From NCBI RefSeq assembly GCF_000011385.1, contig NC_005125.1, positions 496,001-560,000 of the forward strand: a stretch of DNA of 64,000 nucleotides. The letters are read 5' to 3'. Made by a program: the position numbers and the translations under genes. Below the pieces are notes generated by a model. It was not told where the DNA came from, made no database searches, and was given only the letters and a program-made list of their open reading frames with translations. Positions 26,629 to 34,502 of this stretch are shown one piece after another. Within the stretch, counting starts at the first letter, position 1; the number at the start of each line of letters is the position of its first letter. The stretch comes from Gloeobacter violaceus PCC 7421 (GTDB taxonomy: Bacteria > Cyanobacteriota > Cyanobacteriia > Gloeobacterales > Gloeobacteraceae).

Positions 26629-27789
26629 CTAGAAAATATCGGCCGGATCGGCGTCGCGCAACTTGCGCACGGCGATCACTCCGGATAGCAAACACATCGC
26701 GAAGGTGAGCCCCAGGACCAGCAGGCTTCTGTCCACCACCATAAACAACGGCAGCAGCGTGGCGCTGCGGGTCAGTTCGTAAAGCCCCCAGGCGATGGCG
26801 AGCCCCGGCACAAAGCCAAGCGCCGCCAGGATCAAAGCCGACTGAAAGACCACCCCCAGAAAGTAGCGGTCGCCGTAGCCGATCGCCTTGAGGGTGGCGT
26901 ACTCGGCCAGATGTTCGGCCACATCGGTGTAGAGCACCTGATAGACGATGATCGAGCCCACCACGAAACCCATAATCGCTCCCAGGGTGAAGGTGAAGCC
27001 GATGGGCGTGCTGGTGTTCCAGTAGTTGACCTCGAAGTCTTTGTACTCTTGCTTGGTGAGCACCCGCACGTTCTGCGGCAGGCGCCCGCGCAGATCCGCG
27101 AGTACCCGGGCGGTATCAGTACCCGGCACCAGCCGGATGAGGCCGATGTCGACGAGCCCCTTGGTGCGGCGCTTGCCGAAGATGCGCAGGAAATTTTGGT
27201 CGCTGGTGATCAGGTGGCCGTCGGAGCCGAAACTGACCCCGAGGGTGACCAGGCCGCGCACGCGCACCCGCCGCTCGTCCACTTCGGTCACCACTTCGCC
27301 CTGGCGCTCGATAAGCCGGGGAACCGGCCCGTATTCCGAGCGCGATCCGCGATCAAAGAGGACGGTGTCCGGTTCTTTGAGCAAGGCGCGCTGCTCGGCC
27401 ACACCGGGCAGGGCAAAGACGTGCTCGTTCGGGTTGAAGCCGTAGACCCGGATATTGCGGGTGACGCGCGTTTCGGGATTGCGCCAGAGAGCGGATTCGA
27501 CGTAGACGGGACTGACGGACGCCACCCCCTCGGTACCCAAAGCCTGGTAGAGCGTGCGCTCCGAAAATTGCTCCATGGCAATCAGCGCCACCGAGCGCGG
27601 GCTGATGAGGACGATTTCGCCCTGCAGGCCGCTGTGCATGCCGACCGCCGAGTCGAACAGGGCGGAGCGAAAGCCCATCTGCATAAAGATCAACACCACG
27701 GCGAAGGTGATCCCCGAGACGCCCACCAGCAGACGGGTGCGCTCGCGCCGCAGTTGCAGCCAGGCCAGAGGCATCCGGATCCTAACCAT
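26629..27789 (-). CDS. devC: DevC-type ABC exporter permease
   Basis: A 386-residue FtsX-like permease of the DevC type. It starts with PLAWLQLRRERTRLLVGVSGITFAVVLIFMQMGF (first membrane span) and carries a large periplasmic region (about residues 45-255). Three C-terminal spans follow, around FTLGAIMGFVVGSIIVYQVLY, YFLGVVFQSALILAALG and LVLGLTFAMCLLSGVIAV. In heterocystous cyanobacteria DevBCA exports glycolipids; non-heterocystous species carry homologues for other exports. It overlaps devB by eight bases. No ATPase (devA) gene follows, a tetR gene being there instead. Confidence 0.88.
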   Translation of the reverse strand: MVRIRMPLAWLQLRRERTRLLVGVSGITFAVVLIFMQMGFRSALFDSAVGMHSGLQGEIVLISPRSVALIAMEQFSERTLYQALGTEGVASVSPVYVESALWRNPETRVTRNIRVYGFNPNEHVFALPGVAEQRALLKEPDTVLFDRGSRSEYGPVPRLIERQGEVVTEVDERRVRVRGLVTLGVSFGSDGHLITSDQNFLRIFGKRRTKGLVDIGLIRLVPGTDTARVLADLRGRLPQNVRVLTKQEYKDFEVNYWNTSTPIGFTFTLGAIMGFVVGSIIVYQVLYTDVAEHLAEYATLKAIGYGDRYFLGVVFQSALILAALGFVPGLAIAWGLYELTRSATLLPLFMVVDRSLLVLGLTFAMCLLSGVIAVRKLRDADPADIF

Positions 27790-28900
27790 CGATCGCCACC
27801 TCGACTTTCAGGTTGGTCAGATCCGCCACCCGGCGGCTGTCGGCCGCATCCAGGCGAATGCGCACCTCCGCCACCCGCGCGTCGACATCGGCGGCCGGGT
27901 CAGTGTCGAGGACGTCTTTTTTGCCGATCAGCGGCACGATTCGGTAGACCGTCCCCCGCAATCGGCCGGAAAAGGCGCCGTTCAGGCTGCGGACGGTCGC
28001 CTTTTGGCCGACCCGCAGGCGCGAGAGATCGTCCTCGTAGACCTCGGCTACTGCTTCCATCCGCTCGGTGCGCCCCATCTCGGCGATCGGTTCGCCGCTC
28101 ACCATTTCGCCGGCGCGGGTGCGGATTTTGAGGATGCGGCCCTCCTGCAAGGCCCGCACGTAGGCAGTATCCAGCTCGGCGCGCGCCCGCGCCTCAGCCG
28201 CCCGCGCCGCCGCAATTTCGGCGGCGGCGGCGCGCAGATCCGTCGGGCGCACCTCGGCGATGGCAACCAGGGCCGAGCGGGCCTGCTGCAGTTGCCCGTT
28301 CAGGGTCTCGACCACCAGGCGTTTGTCGTCGAGCTGCGAAGCGGAAATCGCCCCGGTGTCGTAGAGCGCCTCGAAGCGCTGCAATTCCCTTTGGGCGATG
28401 CGCATTTCTGCTGCCAACCGGGCGATCGCCGAGCGCTGCGCGCCCAGATCTCCCGCTTTGGCCCCGGCCTGCACCTGGGCAAGGCGGGTCTCGGCCACTT
28501 CCACCTGCCGGGAGGCCTGGGCAAGGGCCGCCGCGAGCCGATCGCGCCGGTCGAGCACGGCCACCACCTGGCCCCGGCGCACCGGCTGCCCCTCCTCAAC
28601 CCGCACCTGCGCTACGCGCGCCCCCTCCAGAAAGGTCGGCGCCGAGAGGGAAATCACCTCCCCTTCAGGTTCCAGCCTGCCCAGGGAAGTCACCGCTTGC
28701 GGGGGAGTAGGCACCTGTGGGCGAATCGCCGGGGCTGGCTCGGGCTGGAGGGATTGTCGAATGCCGATTGCGCCTCCGATTGCCAGCAGGGTCAGCGGTA
28801 TCCCGACAAGCCAGATGGCTTTGCGCCGCGATGGCTGTCGTTTTGGAGCGGGAGCTTGTGGCACTTCGGGAGCGTCGATGAGCGGTTTTTGCGTTTGCAT
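27782..28900 (-). CDS. devB: DevB-type HlyD-family membrane fusion protein
   Basis: A 372-residue periplasmic adaptor from the ATG at 28900. An N-terminal basic segment and one membrane span (AIWLVGIPLTLLAIGGAIG) precede a lipoyl half-motif (LGRLEPEGEVISLSAP, then GQPVRRGQVVAVLD). A long alpha-helical hairpin of about 150 residues and beta-barrel strands (ILKIRTRAGEMVSGEPIAEMG, LRVGQKATVRS) follow. The 'tsLGrleP-GEv' opening is characteristic of DevB. It links the DevC permease to a TolC-type channel, which is not encoded here. An in-frame GTG at 28951 would add 17 residues. Confidence 0.88.
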   Translation of the reverse strand: MQTQKPLIDAPEVPQAPAPKRQPSRRKAIWLVGIPLTLLAIGGAIGIRQSLQPEPAPAIRPQVPTPPQAVTSLGRLEPEGEVISLSAPTFLEGARVAQVRVEEGQPVRRGQVVAVLDRRDRLAAALAQASRQVEVAETRLAQVQAGAKAGDLGAQRSAIARLAAEMRIAQRELQRFEALYDTGAISASQLDDKRLVVETLNGQLQQARSALVAIAEVRPTDLRAAAAEIAAARAAEARARAELDTAYVRALQEGRILKIRTRAGEMVSGEPIAEMGRTERMEAVAEVYEDDLSRLRVGQKATVRSLNGAFSGRLRGTVYRIVPLIGKKDVLDTDPAADVDARVAEVRIRLDAADSRRVADLTNLKVEVAIDG

Positions 28901-28957
28901 AGAAGCGGTCTCAATCGCTGAAGGAGCAATGTCCGGGCTGTGCACGTCCACAAACTT

Positions 28958-28986
28958 AAAATAGCACGAACGTTCGTATTTAAACA
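28958..28986 (-). promoter_or_regulatory. devB promoter with embedded 12-bp operator palindrome
   Basis: On the minus strand TGTTTA (-35) and TATTTT (-10) are 17 bases apart. Between them at 28966-28977 is the perfect 12-base palindrome ACGAACGTTCGT. Binding of a TetR dimer there would block RNA polymerase. The tetR gene at the end of this same operon is the obvious candidate regulator. Confidence 0.55.
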
Positions 28987-29055
28987 GGAAAAACGAAGAG
29001 TCTGAGTCCCAGCGGCTTATAAATAGGAGCGAACGGTCTGCCCGTCGTCTCGGGC

Positions 29056-29253
29056 GTGGTGCGCTGGTTCGACCTGCAGGCCGGCTACGGCGCCATCGCC
29101 AGGGACGACACAGGCGAAGAAGTCTTCCTGCTTTTCACCGCCATTCCGGGCGAGGGCTACCGGACTATCGCCCCCAGCACCGCCGTGCACTTCGAGCTTG
29201 CCCAGGGTCCATCCGGTCCGGTTGCCCGCAACGTGCAAAAAAGCGAACCGTAG
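29056..29253 (+). CDS. Divergent cold-shock-domain protein
   Basis: A protein of about 65-71 residues with the CspA-type OB fold: VVRWFDLQAGYGAIARDD, EEVFLLFTAIPGEGYRTI and FELAQGPSGPVARNV correspond to strands 1-3 and the C-terminal strands. The nucleic-acid-binding motifs are altered: RNP1 reads GYGAI instead of G-(F/Y)-G-F-I and RNP2 reads VFLLF instead of VFVHF. Two GTG codons (29056, 29059) are possible starts. An AGGAG at 29025-29029 is better placed for an in-frame CTG at 29038, so the N-terminus may be six residues longer. Confidence 0.7.
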   Translation: MVRWFDLQAGYGAIARDDTGEEVFLLFTAIPGEGYRTIAPSTAVHFELAQGPSGPVARNVQKSEP

Positions 29254-29428
29254 CGGACGGGGGAGCAGGCCGTGCCACCGCGCACGCTTGGCCGCAAGAA
29301 TGCATTGGTCGCGATTCCCGTCTGGTTGGAGGCGGGCGCGGTGAGTTGGTGGGCATTGGCGCCTTTCATGCACCCGGCTGGGCAGGTGCTACAACAAAGA
29401 AACCCGTCTCCATGGGGCAGCAACTGCG

Positions 29429-30073
29429 GTGGGTCACTTCAGCACGCTCAGCACAAAGCTTGCCGACGGGAAGCTTATTGCCAGAACTTGCCGGGATATG
29501 GGCTTTGAAGTGCTGACCGGCGAGTATGCCTATGTGCGCGGATACGCAGGCCAGCGCACCCACGCTGAAGTGGTCTGTGCCTTGAACGGCAACTACGACC
29601 TGGGATTTCTGCCAAACGAGAACGGCAGCTACGATTTGATCGCCGATCTGTGGGGAATAGCGATCAAATACAATCAGACCGAGCTAATCAACGGAATTTT
29701 TAAGCGCTATTGGCTCGTCGGTCTGATAAAGCCCCGCGACAATCGACCGCAAAGATTGCTTGCGGCCAATTACGACACCTGGTTTCGAACCGGATATACA
29801 GACACCCATCTTCTGGCGCAACGTTTTCAAGCCATGGGTTTTTCGCTGCTCGGGACACACAGAACGGTGCCATACCTGGAAGCTCCAGTCAGAGCGGAGC
29901 TTGCCGTGGAGCGTCGCACACCGGTGGAATTTTTGGTGGACCGCTCGATTCGCTTGCTTTGGGTACGCAATGAGCAAGGTTCCCTGGACTTGAACATCAC
30001 CTGCGGTTGGCAGAACCGCAGTGTGCTTGCGGAGCTGTTCAACGAGCTTGGCTTTGTCCCACACGAAAGCTGA
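29429..30073 (+). CDS. Ycf35-like (DUF1257) protein with a second diverged copy of the domain
   Basis: A 214-residue protein. Residues 1-95 match the chloroplast/cyanobacterial Ycf35 family (MGHFSTLSTKL, VRGYAGQRTHAEVV, NGSYDLIADLWGIA, NQTELIN). Ycf35 itself is normally about 120-130 residues. Residues 126-208 look like a diverged repeat of the same domain (LLAQRFQAMGFSLLG, RNEQGSLDLNITCGW, LAELFNELGF). The GTG at 29429 puts the family MxHFS start at the N-terminus. The function of Ycf35 is not established. Convergent with phoD, with repeat copy B between. Confidence 0.8.
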   Translation: MGHFSTLSTKLADGKLIARTCRDMGFEVLTGEYAYVRGYAGQRTHAEVVCALNGNYDLGFLPNENGSYDLIADLWGIAIKYNQTELINGIFKRYWLVGLIKPRDNRPQRLLAANYDTWFRTGYTDTHLLAQRFQAMGFSLLGTHRTVPYLEAPVRAELAVERRTPVEFLVDRSIRLLWVRNEQGSLDLNITCGWQNRSVLAELFNELGFVPHES

Positions 30074-30215
30074 AGTTGCTGCTCGCATAGAATCCATTCC
30101 GTTTGAACAGTCTGGCCGGGGGAAGGTGTCTTATCGAATCTGAAGGGAAGGGGAACGGTCGGCGTGGCGGCCTTTGTGGGGGCTTTTTGGTTTTTTGGCT
30201 TTGCCCGAGGGCGGG

Positions 30216-30336
30216 TGGGTTCGTTTTGCACGACGATCTGTGGGAGCGAGAGGCGGAACCCCCTTCGGGTTCCCCTCTCGCGCTCTCCAACCTCCCCGCG
30301 TCGGGGGGCGCGCCGCCCCCCCGACACCCCCCCGGA
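30216..30336 (-). repeat. Dispersed double-hairpin repeat, copy B
   Basis: The reverse complement of this segment aligns along its whole length with copy A at 24914-25032, with few differences. It contains the GTGTCGGGGGGG inverted repeat, the GCGAGAGGGGAACCC stem with a single-base bulge, and the CAGATC and GTGCAAAACGAA tail. It lies between the convergent ycf35-like gene and phoD, the same kind of position as copy A. The rest of the spacer, 30337-30509, shows nothing beyond a short CCTGACA direct repeat near 30460. Confidence 0.8.
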
Positions 30337-30509
30337 ACAGGGATAGGCGGTGCACGAGAGTTTGCAAGTGGGGGCAGCGCGCGGCTTGATGGACAGATTT
30401 TGGGTGGCGGCTGCCGTAGACATCCACACGGGTTCGGCATCGGGTGCCAAGGGATATCCCCTGACACCTGACACCCCTCAACGCGGATGGGAGGACTCCG
30501 AGCCGACGG

Positions 30510-32111
30510 CTAGGCGGGTTGGACGCCTGGTTGGCCGTTTTCGATGACGAACGAGGCGAACGTCTCGATGGGCGAATCCGGGGTGCTCACCGACTCAACG
30601 TAGCGGATGTCCGCCAGCCAGCGCTCGCGGTCGAGGTGGCAGCGGATGTAGCCGCGGCGGTCGCCGTCGAAGAACTTGATGTGGGGGTTCTGTGGGATCA
30701 TCGGGCCGTAGTAGGGTCCATAGACGATGGCGTCGCCGTTGGTAGTGATCGACGGAGTGACAAATTCAGCAGCGACCACCAGAGAATCGGGGTTCTTAAA
30801 GTCGAGCTTCAGATCGCTGACAAAAGTCGAGTGCCAGTCGCCGGTGATCACCACCGGGTTGGCGATGCGCTGGGTGGCGATGTGGCGCAGCAGGCGCTGG
30901 CGGGCCACCGGATAGCCGTCCCAGCCGTCGTTCCAGTAGCGAGTGCCACCCTCCAGGTCGTGGTTGAGTTCGGCCATCAGCACCTGCTGGGCAAGTACAT
31001 TCCAGAGCGCCCCGGAGCCTTCGAGCCCCTGGCGCAGCCAGCGCTCCTGATCGAAGCCGGCCATCGTCTTGGTGGGGTCCAGGGCCGCCTCGCAGCGGTC
31101 CGATTCGCCGTCGCCGCAGGGCTGGTCGCTTCGGTACTGGCGGGTATCGAGCACATTAAATTCGGCCAGATCCCCGAAGGCGAGGCGGCGGTAAAGGCGC
31201 AGGTTCGGTCCGTCGGGAATCGAAAGACGGCGCAGGGGCAGGTGTTCGTAGTAAGCCTTGTAGGCAGCGGCCCGGCGCGCCAAGAACGTCTCCACCGGCT
31301 CGAAATTTTCGGAGATGGCGTCGGTGTAGTCGTTTTCGACTTCGTGATCGTCCCAGGTGACCACCCAGGGGAAGCGGGCGTGGGCCGCCTGTAGGTCCGG
31401 GTCGGTCTTGTAGAGAGCGTGCTGGAGGCGGTAGCGATCGAGGGTGACCGTCTCGGGAGCGAAGGTGTCGGGCAGAGTCGCGCCCCGCACCCCGCCGGAG
31501 GCGATGCCGTACTCGTAGGTATAATCGCCCAGGTGCACCACCAGGTCGAGATCTTCTTCGACCATGCGCCGGTAGGGCGAATAGAAGCCGTCATCCCACT
31601 TCTGGCAGGTGGCGATGGCGAAGGCGAGGCTGTTGAGGGGCGAACCCGCGGCCGGAGCCGTTTTGGTGCGGCCGATGGGGCTGTATTCGCTGCGGTAGCG
31701 GAACTGATAATAGTACTCCCGACTGGGTTCCAGACCAAAAACTTCCACGTGCACCGAGTGGACCAACTCGGGCGAAGCGAGGGCCGTGCCGCGCCGGACG
31801 ATGCGGCGCATCCCGGCGTCGGTGGCCACGAACCACTCGACGCTCACCCGGCGGGCCGGCATGCCGCCGTCGGCCACCAGCGGATCGGGGGCCAGCCGCG
31901 TCCAGAGCACGATGCTGGTGGGCAGCGGATCGCCGGAAGCTACCCCGAGGGTGAAGGGGGTAGCCCCCAGGCTGGGGGCGGAGCGGGCGTCCTCGCCGCT
32001 TGCGAGGGCCAGGGCGAATGCACCGGCGAGGGTGCCCGAAACCGCCAGAAACTGGCGACGGTTCAAAGACTTGCGGGCAAAGCTTTCTAGAGGAGGCCGG
32101 GAGTTGCGCAT
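30510..32111 (-). CDS. phoD: PhoD-family alkaline phosphatase/phosphodiesterase
   Basis: A 533-residue Tat-exported enzyme. The signal peptide has the twin-arginine motif in SLNRRQFLAVSG and a hydrophobic stretch to about residue 45. The mature part begins FTLGVASGDPLPTSIVLWTRL, the PhoD N-terminal Fe(III)/Ca-binding domain. The metallophosphatase core has LVVHLGDYTYEYG, VTWDDHEVENDY and VVITGDWHSTF, which supply the metal ligands. It releases phosphate from esters outside the cytoplasm. No Pho box was recognised upstream. Convergent with the Ycf35-like gene. Confidence 0.93.
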   Translation of the reverse strand: MRNSRPPLESFARKSLNRRQFLAVSGTLAGAFALALASGEDARSAPSLGATPFTLGVASGDPLPTSIVLWTRLAPDPLVADGGMPARRVSVEWFVATDAGMRRIVRRGTALASPELVHSVHVEVFGLEPSREYYYQFRYRSEYSPIGRTKTAPAAGSPLNSLAFAIATCQKWDDGFYSPYRRMVEEDLDLVVHLGDYTYEYGIASGGVRGATLPDTFAPETVTLDRYRLQHALYKTDPDLQAAHARFPWVVTWDDHEVENDYTDAISENFEPVETFLARRAAAYKAYYEHLPLRRLSIPDGPNLRLYRRLAFGDLAEFNVLDTRQYRSDQPCGDGESDRCEAALDPTKTMAGFDQERWLRQGLEGSGALWNVLAQQVLMAELNHDLEGGTRYWNDGWDGYPVARQRLLRHIATQRIANPVVITGDWHSTFVSDLKLDFKNPDSLVVAAEFVTPSITTNGDAIVYGPYYGPMIPQNPHIKFFDGDRRGYIRCHLDRERWLADIRYVESVSTPDSPIETFASFVIENGQPGVQPA

Positions 32112-32200
32112 CTGTTCAATCCTCTTGCGATTCGCGAGAATACAAGGCGAGCCGATTGTAGAGGCCGACCGTTAATGCCCCTTTATTTCCTGGTTAAGCG

Positions 32201-32557
32201 ATGCACGTGATGTTTATCGAATACGGCATGGGTCTCGACCTGCACGGCCAGGACGCGACGGTCGCGGCGGTGCGCGCGGCCCGCGACGCCATTGGCCGCA
32301 GTTCGCTCCCTGGGATGCGCTTGGTGCTGCCGGACGGGGATCTCGGCCGCATGCAGGTGCACGTCAAACTTGCCGTGCCCGTGGCGGCGGAGCGGGTCGA
32401 TGTCGAACGGGTCAAGCAGGTCTTTCCCTACGGCCAGGTCTCGGTGGAAATTACCCCGGGCGGCATGCTCTGCACCAGCGGTATCGTGCTGACGGAGCAC
32501 GGCGACAGCGAGGATCTGGTGATCATCGTCAACGCGGCGGTCGAGGTGGGTTACTGA
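32201..32557 (+). CDS. Lin0512-family protein
   Basis: A 118-residue protein matching the Lin0512 family: MFIEYGMGLDLHGQDATVAAVRAARDAI, then VHVKLAVPVAAERVDVERVK and a C-terminal strand pair ending [12 protein letters not shown]. The fold is small and cytoplasmic and the function is not known. The ATG at 32201 is used; a second Met three codons on is the commoner family start. Its last seven bases overlap the end of the convergent ABC ATPase gene. It is divergent from phoD. Confidence 0.8.
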   Translation: MHVMFIEYGMGLDLHGQDATVAAVRAARDAIGRSSLPGMRLVLPDGDLGRMQVHVKLAVPVAAERVDVERVKQVFPYGQVSVEITPGGMLCTSGIVLTEHGDSEDLVIIVNAAVEVGY

Positions 32558-33243
32558 GCGCTCATCACCTGGCTCGCCTCGCTCTCCAGTTGACCGTCGC
32601 GCAGACGCACCATACGGCGGGCGCGGTCGCCCACTTCTTGATCGTGGGTGATCACCAGCACGGTGATCCCCTCGGCGTTCAGCTCTTCGAATAGCGCCAG
32701 CACCTCCTCGCCGGTGCGCGTGTCGAGGGCGCCGGTCGGTTCGTCCGCCAGCAGAATGCTGGGTCTGTTCATCAGGGCGCGGGCGACGGCGACGCGCTGC
32801 TGTTGGCCGCCGGAAAGCTGATTGGGCCGCTGGTGGATCTGGGCGCCGATACCAACGCGCTCCAGCAGTTCCGTCGCGCGCACTTTGCGCTCCTTCGCGG
32901 GCGTCCCGGCATAAAGAGCCGGCAGCATCACGTTTTCAAGAGCGTCGGAGCGGGCCATCAAATTGAACTGTTGAAACACAAAGCCGATTTCGCGGTTGCG
33001 GATCTGGGCGAGGGCCTTGCGATCGAGGGTGGCGACGTTGCTGCCGTTTAGAAAATAGTTGCCGGAGGTAGGCCGGTCCAGGCAGCCGATGATGTTCATC
33101 AACGTCGATTTGCCCGAGCCGGACGGACCCATGATCGCCACGTACTCGCCGCGGTCGATGTCGAGGTCGATGCCCCGCAGCACGGGCACCTCGTTGTTGC
33201 CCAATTTGTAGGACTTGCGGATGTTTTCGAGGCGGATAAGCAT
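32551..33243 (-). CDS. MacB/LolD-type ABC transporter ATP-binding protein
   Basis: A 230-residue ATPase: Walker [10 protein letters not shown] at about residues 40-48, Q-loop FVFQQFNL, signature LSGGQQQR, Walker [13 protein letters not shown], and switch His in VITHD. It is the stand-alone ATPase type that pairs with FtsX-like permeases. The ATG at 33243 gives the usual MLIRLENI-type start and lies five bases after the permease stop. It is the last gene of an operon encoding a fusion protein, two permeases and this ATPase. Confidence 0.93.
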   Translation of the reverse strand: MLIRLENIRKSYKLGNNEVPVLRGIDLDIDRGEYVAIMGPSGSGKSTLMNIIGCLDRPTSGNYFLNGSNVATLDRKALAQIRNREIGFVFQQFNLMARSDALENVMLPALYAGTPAKERKVRATELLERVGIGAQIHQRPNQLSGGQQQRVAVARALMNRPSILLADEPTGALDTRTGEEVLALFEELNAEGITVLVITHDQEVGDRARRMVRLRDGQLESEASQVMSAQ

Positions 33244-33248
33244 GCGGG

Positions 33249-34481
33249 TTACTCCGTGCGAAGGGCGACGATCGGGTCGAGCCGGGCAGCCCGGCGGGCC
33301 GGGAAGACTCCAAAAAATAGACCGATGCCAGTGGCCACACCCACGGCCAAAAAGACCGCCATGGGTGTCACCTCGGGCTTGATGGGGCTCAGCGCGCCCA
33401 CCAGGGCGGCGGCGCCCCAACCGAGACCCAGACCGATCAGGCCGCCTAACACCGAGATGAGCACCGCTTCGATCACAAACTGGGCGAGGATCACGCCTTC
33501 GCTGGCGCCGAGGGCTTTTCTGAGGCCAATCTCGCGGGTGCGCTCGGTCACCGAAACGAGCATGATGTTCATGATGTTGATGCCGCCCACCAGCAGGGCA
33601 ATCGCAGCAATCAGCCCCAGCATGACCGTGAGCCCGGCGGCAATGGCATTGAACACGTTGAGAATTTCCTGGGCGTTGCCGACAAAAAAGTCGTCCTCGG
33701 CGGTGATCTGGTGGCGGGCGCGCAACAGATTGGTCACCTGAAAGGTCACAGCCTCAATAGTTTCGGCCGGTTTGGTCTCCAGAAAAATAATCCTTACCCG
33801 CCGCCCGAAGGGCGTAACATTGCTGATGAGCGACTCCTGCACCACCGTGAAGGGCATGATGGCGCCGCGCTCCAGAAATTGCAGATAGCCCCTAAAAGCA
33901 CCCGAGCGCTTTTCCAGCACGCCAATTACCGTCATCGTGCGGCCGTTGACCAGGATTTGCTTGCCCACCGGCTGCTCGGTGCCAAACAGCTCATCGGCAA
34001 TCTCCTCGCCCAGGACCGCCACCCGGGCGCGCTGCTGTACCTCTTTATCGGTAAAAAATCGTCCCTTGCGTACCGACCAGTTGAGGATGCGCGCCAGTTC
34101 GGGCTCCATGCCGTAGATGCGGCCGTCGGCGTCTTTGTTGTTCCAGACGACGCGCCCGTTCTCAGACAAGATGCCCGATGCCCGGCTGATGGCGCCAATC
34201 TGGGTACGCAAAGCCTCCATATCCTCGATTGTGAGGGGCCTGATGCGGCGGTCGGTATTCTGGGTGAGGCCGTCGGGCGGCCGGTCCTCGCCCACCACCA
34301 CCACGTTGGTGCCGAAGCTGCGAAACTGGTCTTTGACGAATTTTTGGGTGCCCACGCCAATGGCCACGATGAGCACCACCGAACCAACGCCGATGATCAG
34401 CCCCAGCATCGTGAGCACCGAGCGCAACCAGTTGGCCCACAGAGCCACCGCCGCGATTTTCAGATTCTCAAGCCACGACAT
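33249..34481 (-). CDS. MacB-like ABC transporter permease (second copy)
   Basis: A 410-residue permease with one N-terminal span (LRSVLTMLGLIIGVGSVVLIVAIGVG), a periplasmic MacB-PCD-type domain, and three C-terminal spans around VMLGLIAAIALLVGGINIMNIMLV, FVIEAVLISVLGGLIGLGLGW and MAVFLAVGVATGIGLFFGVFP. TERTREIGLRKALGA is the conserved cytoplasmic loop that contacts the ATPase. The ATG at 34481 has AAGGAG upstream; a TTG two codons earlier is possible. It is a close paralogue of the adjoining permease and may form a heterodimer with it. Confidence 0.9.
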   Translation of the reverse strand: MSWLENLKIAAVALWANWLRSVLTMLGLIIGVGSVVLIVAIGVGTQKFVKDQFRSFGTNVVVVGEDRPPDGLTQNTDRRIRPLTIEDMEALRTQIGAISRASGILSENGRVVWNNKDADGRIYGMEPELARILNWSVRKGRFFTDKEVQQRARVAVLGEEIADELFGTEQPVGKQILVNGRTMTVIGVLEKRSGAFRGYLQFLERGAIMPFTVVQESLISNVTPFGRRVRIIFLETKPAETIEAVTFQVTNLLRARHQITAEDDFFVGNAQEILNVFNAIAAGLTVMLGLIAAIALLVGGINIMNIMLVSVTERTREIGLRKALGASEGVILAQFVIEAVLISVLGGLIGLGLGWGAAALVGALSPIKPEVTPMAVFLAVGVATGIGLFFGVFPARRAARLDPIVALRTE

Positions 34482-34502
34482 CGGCAAACTCCTTGTGGGT
34501 CG

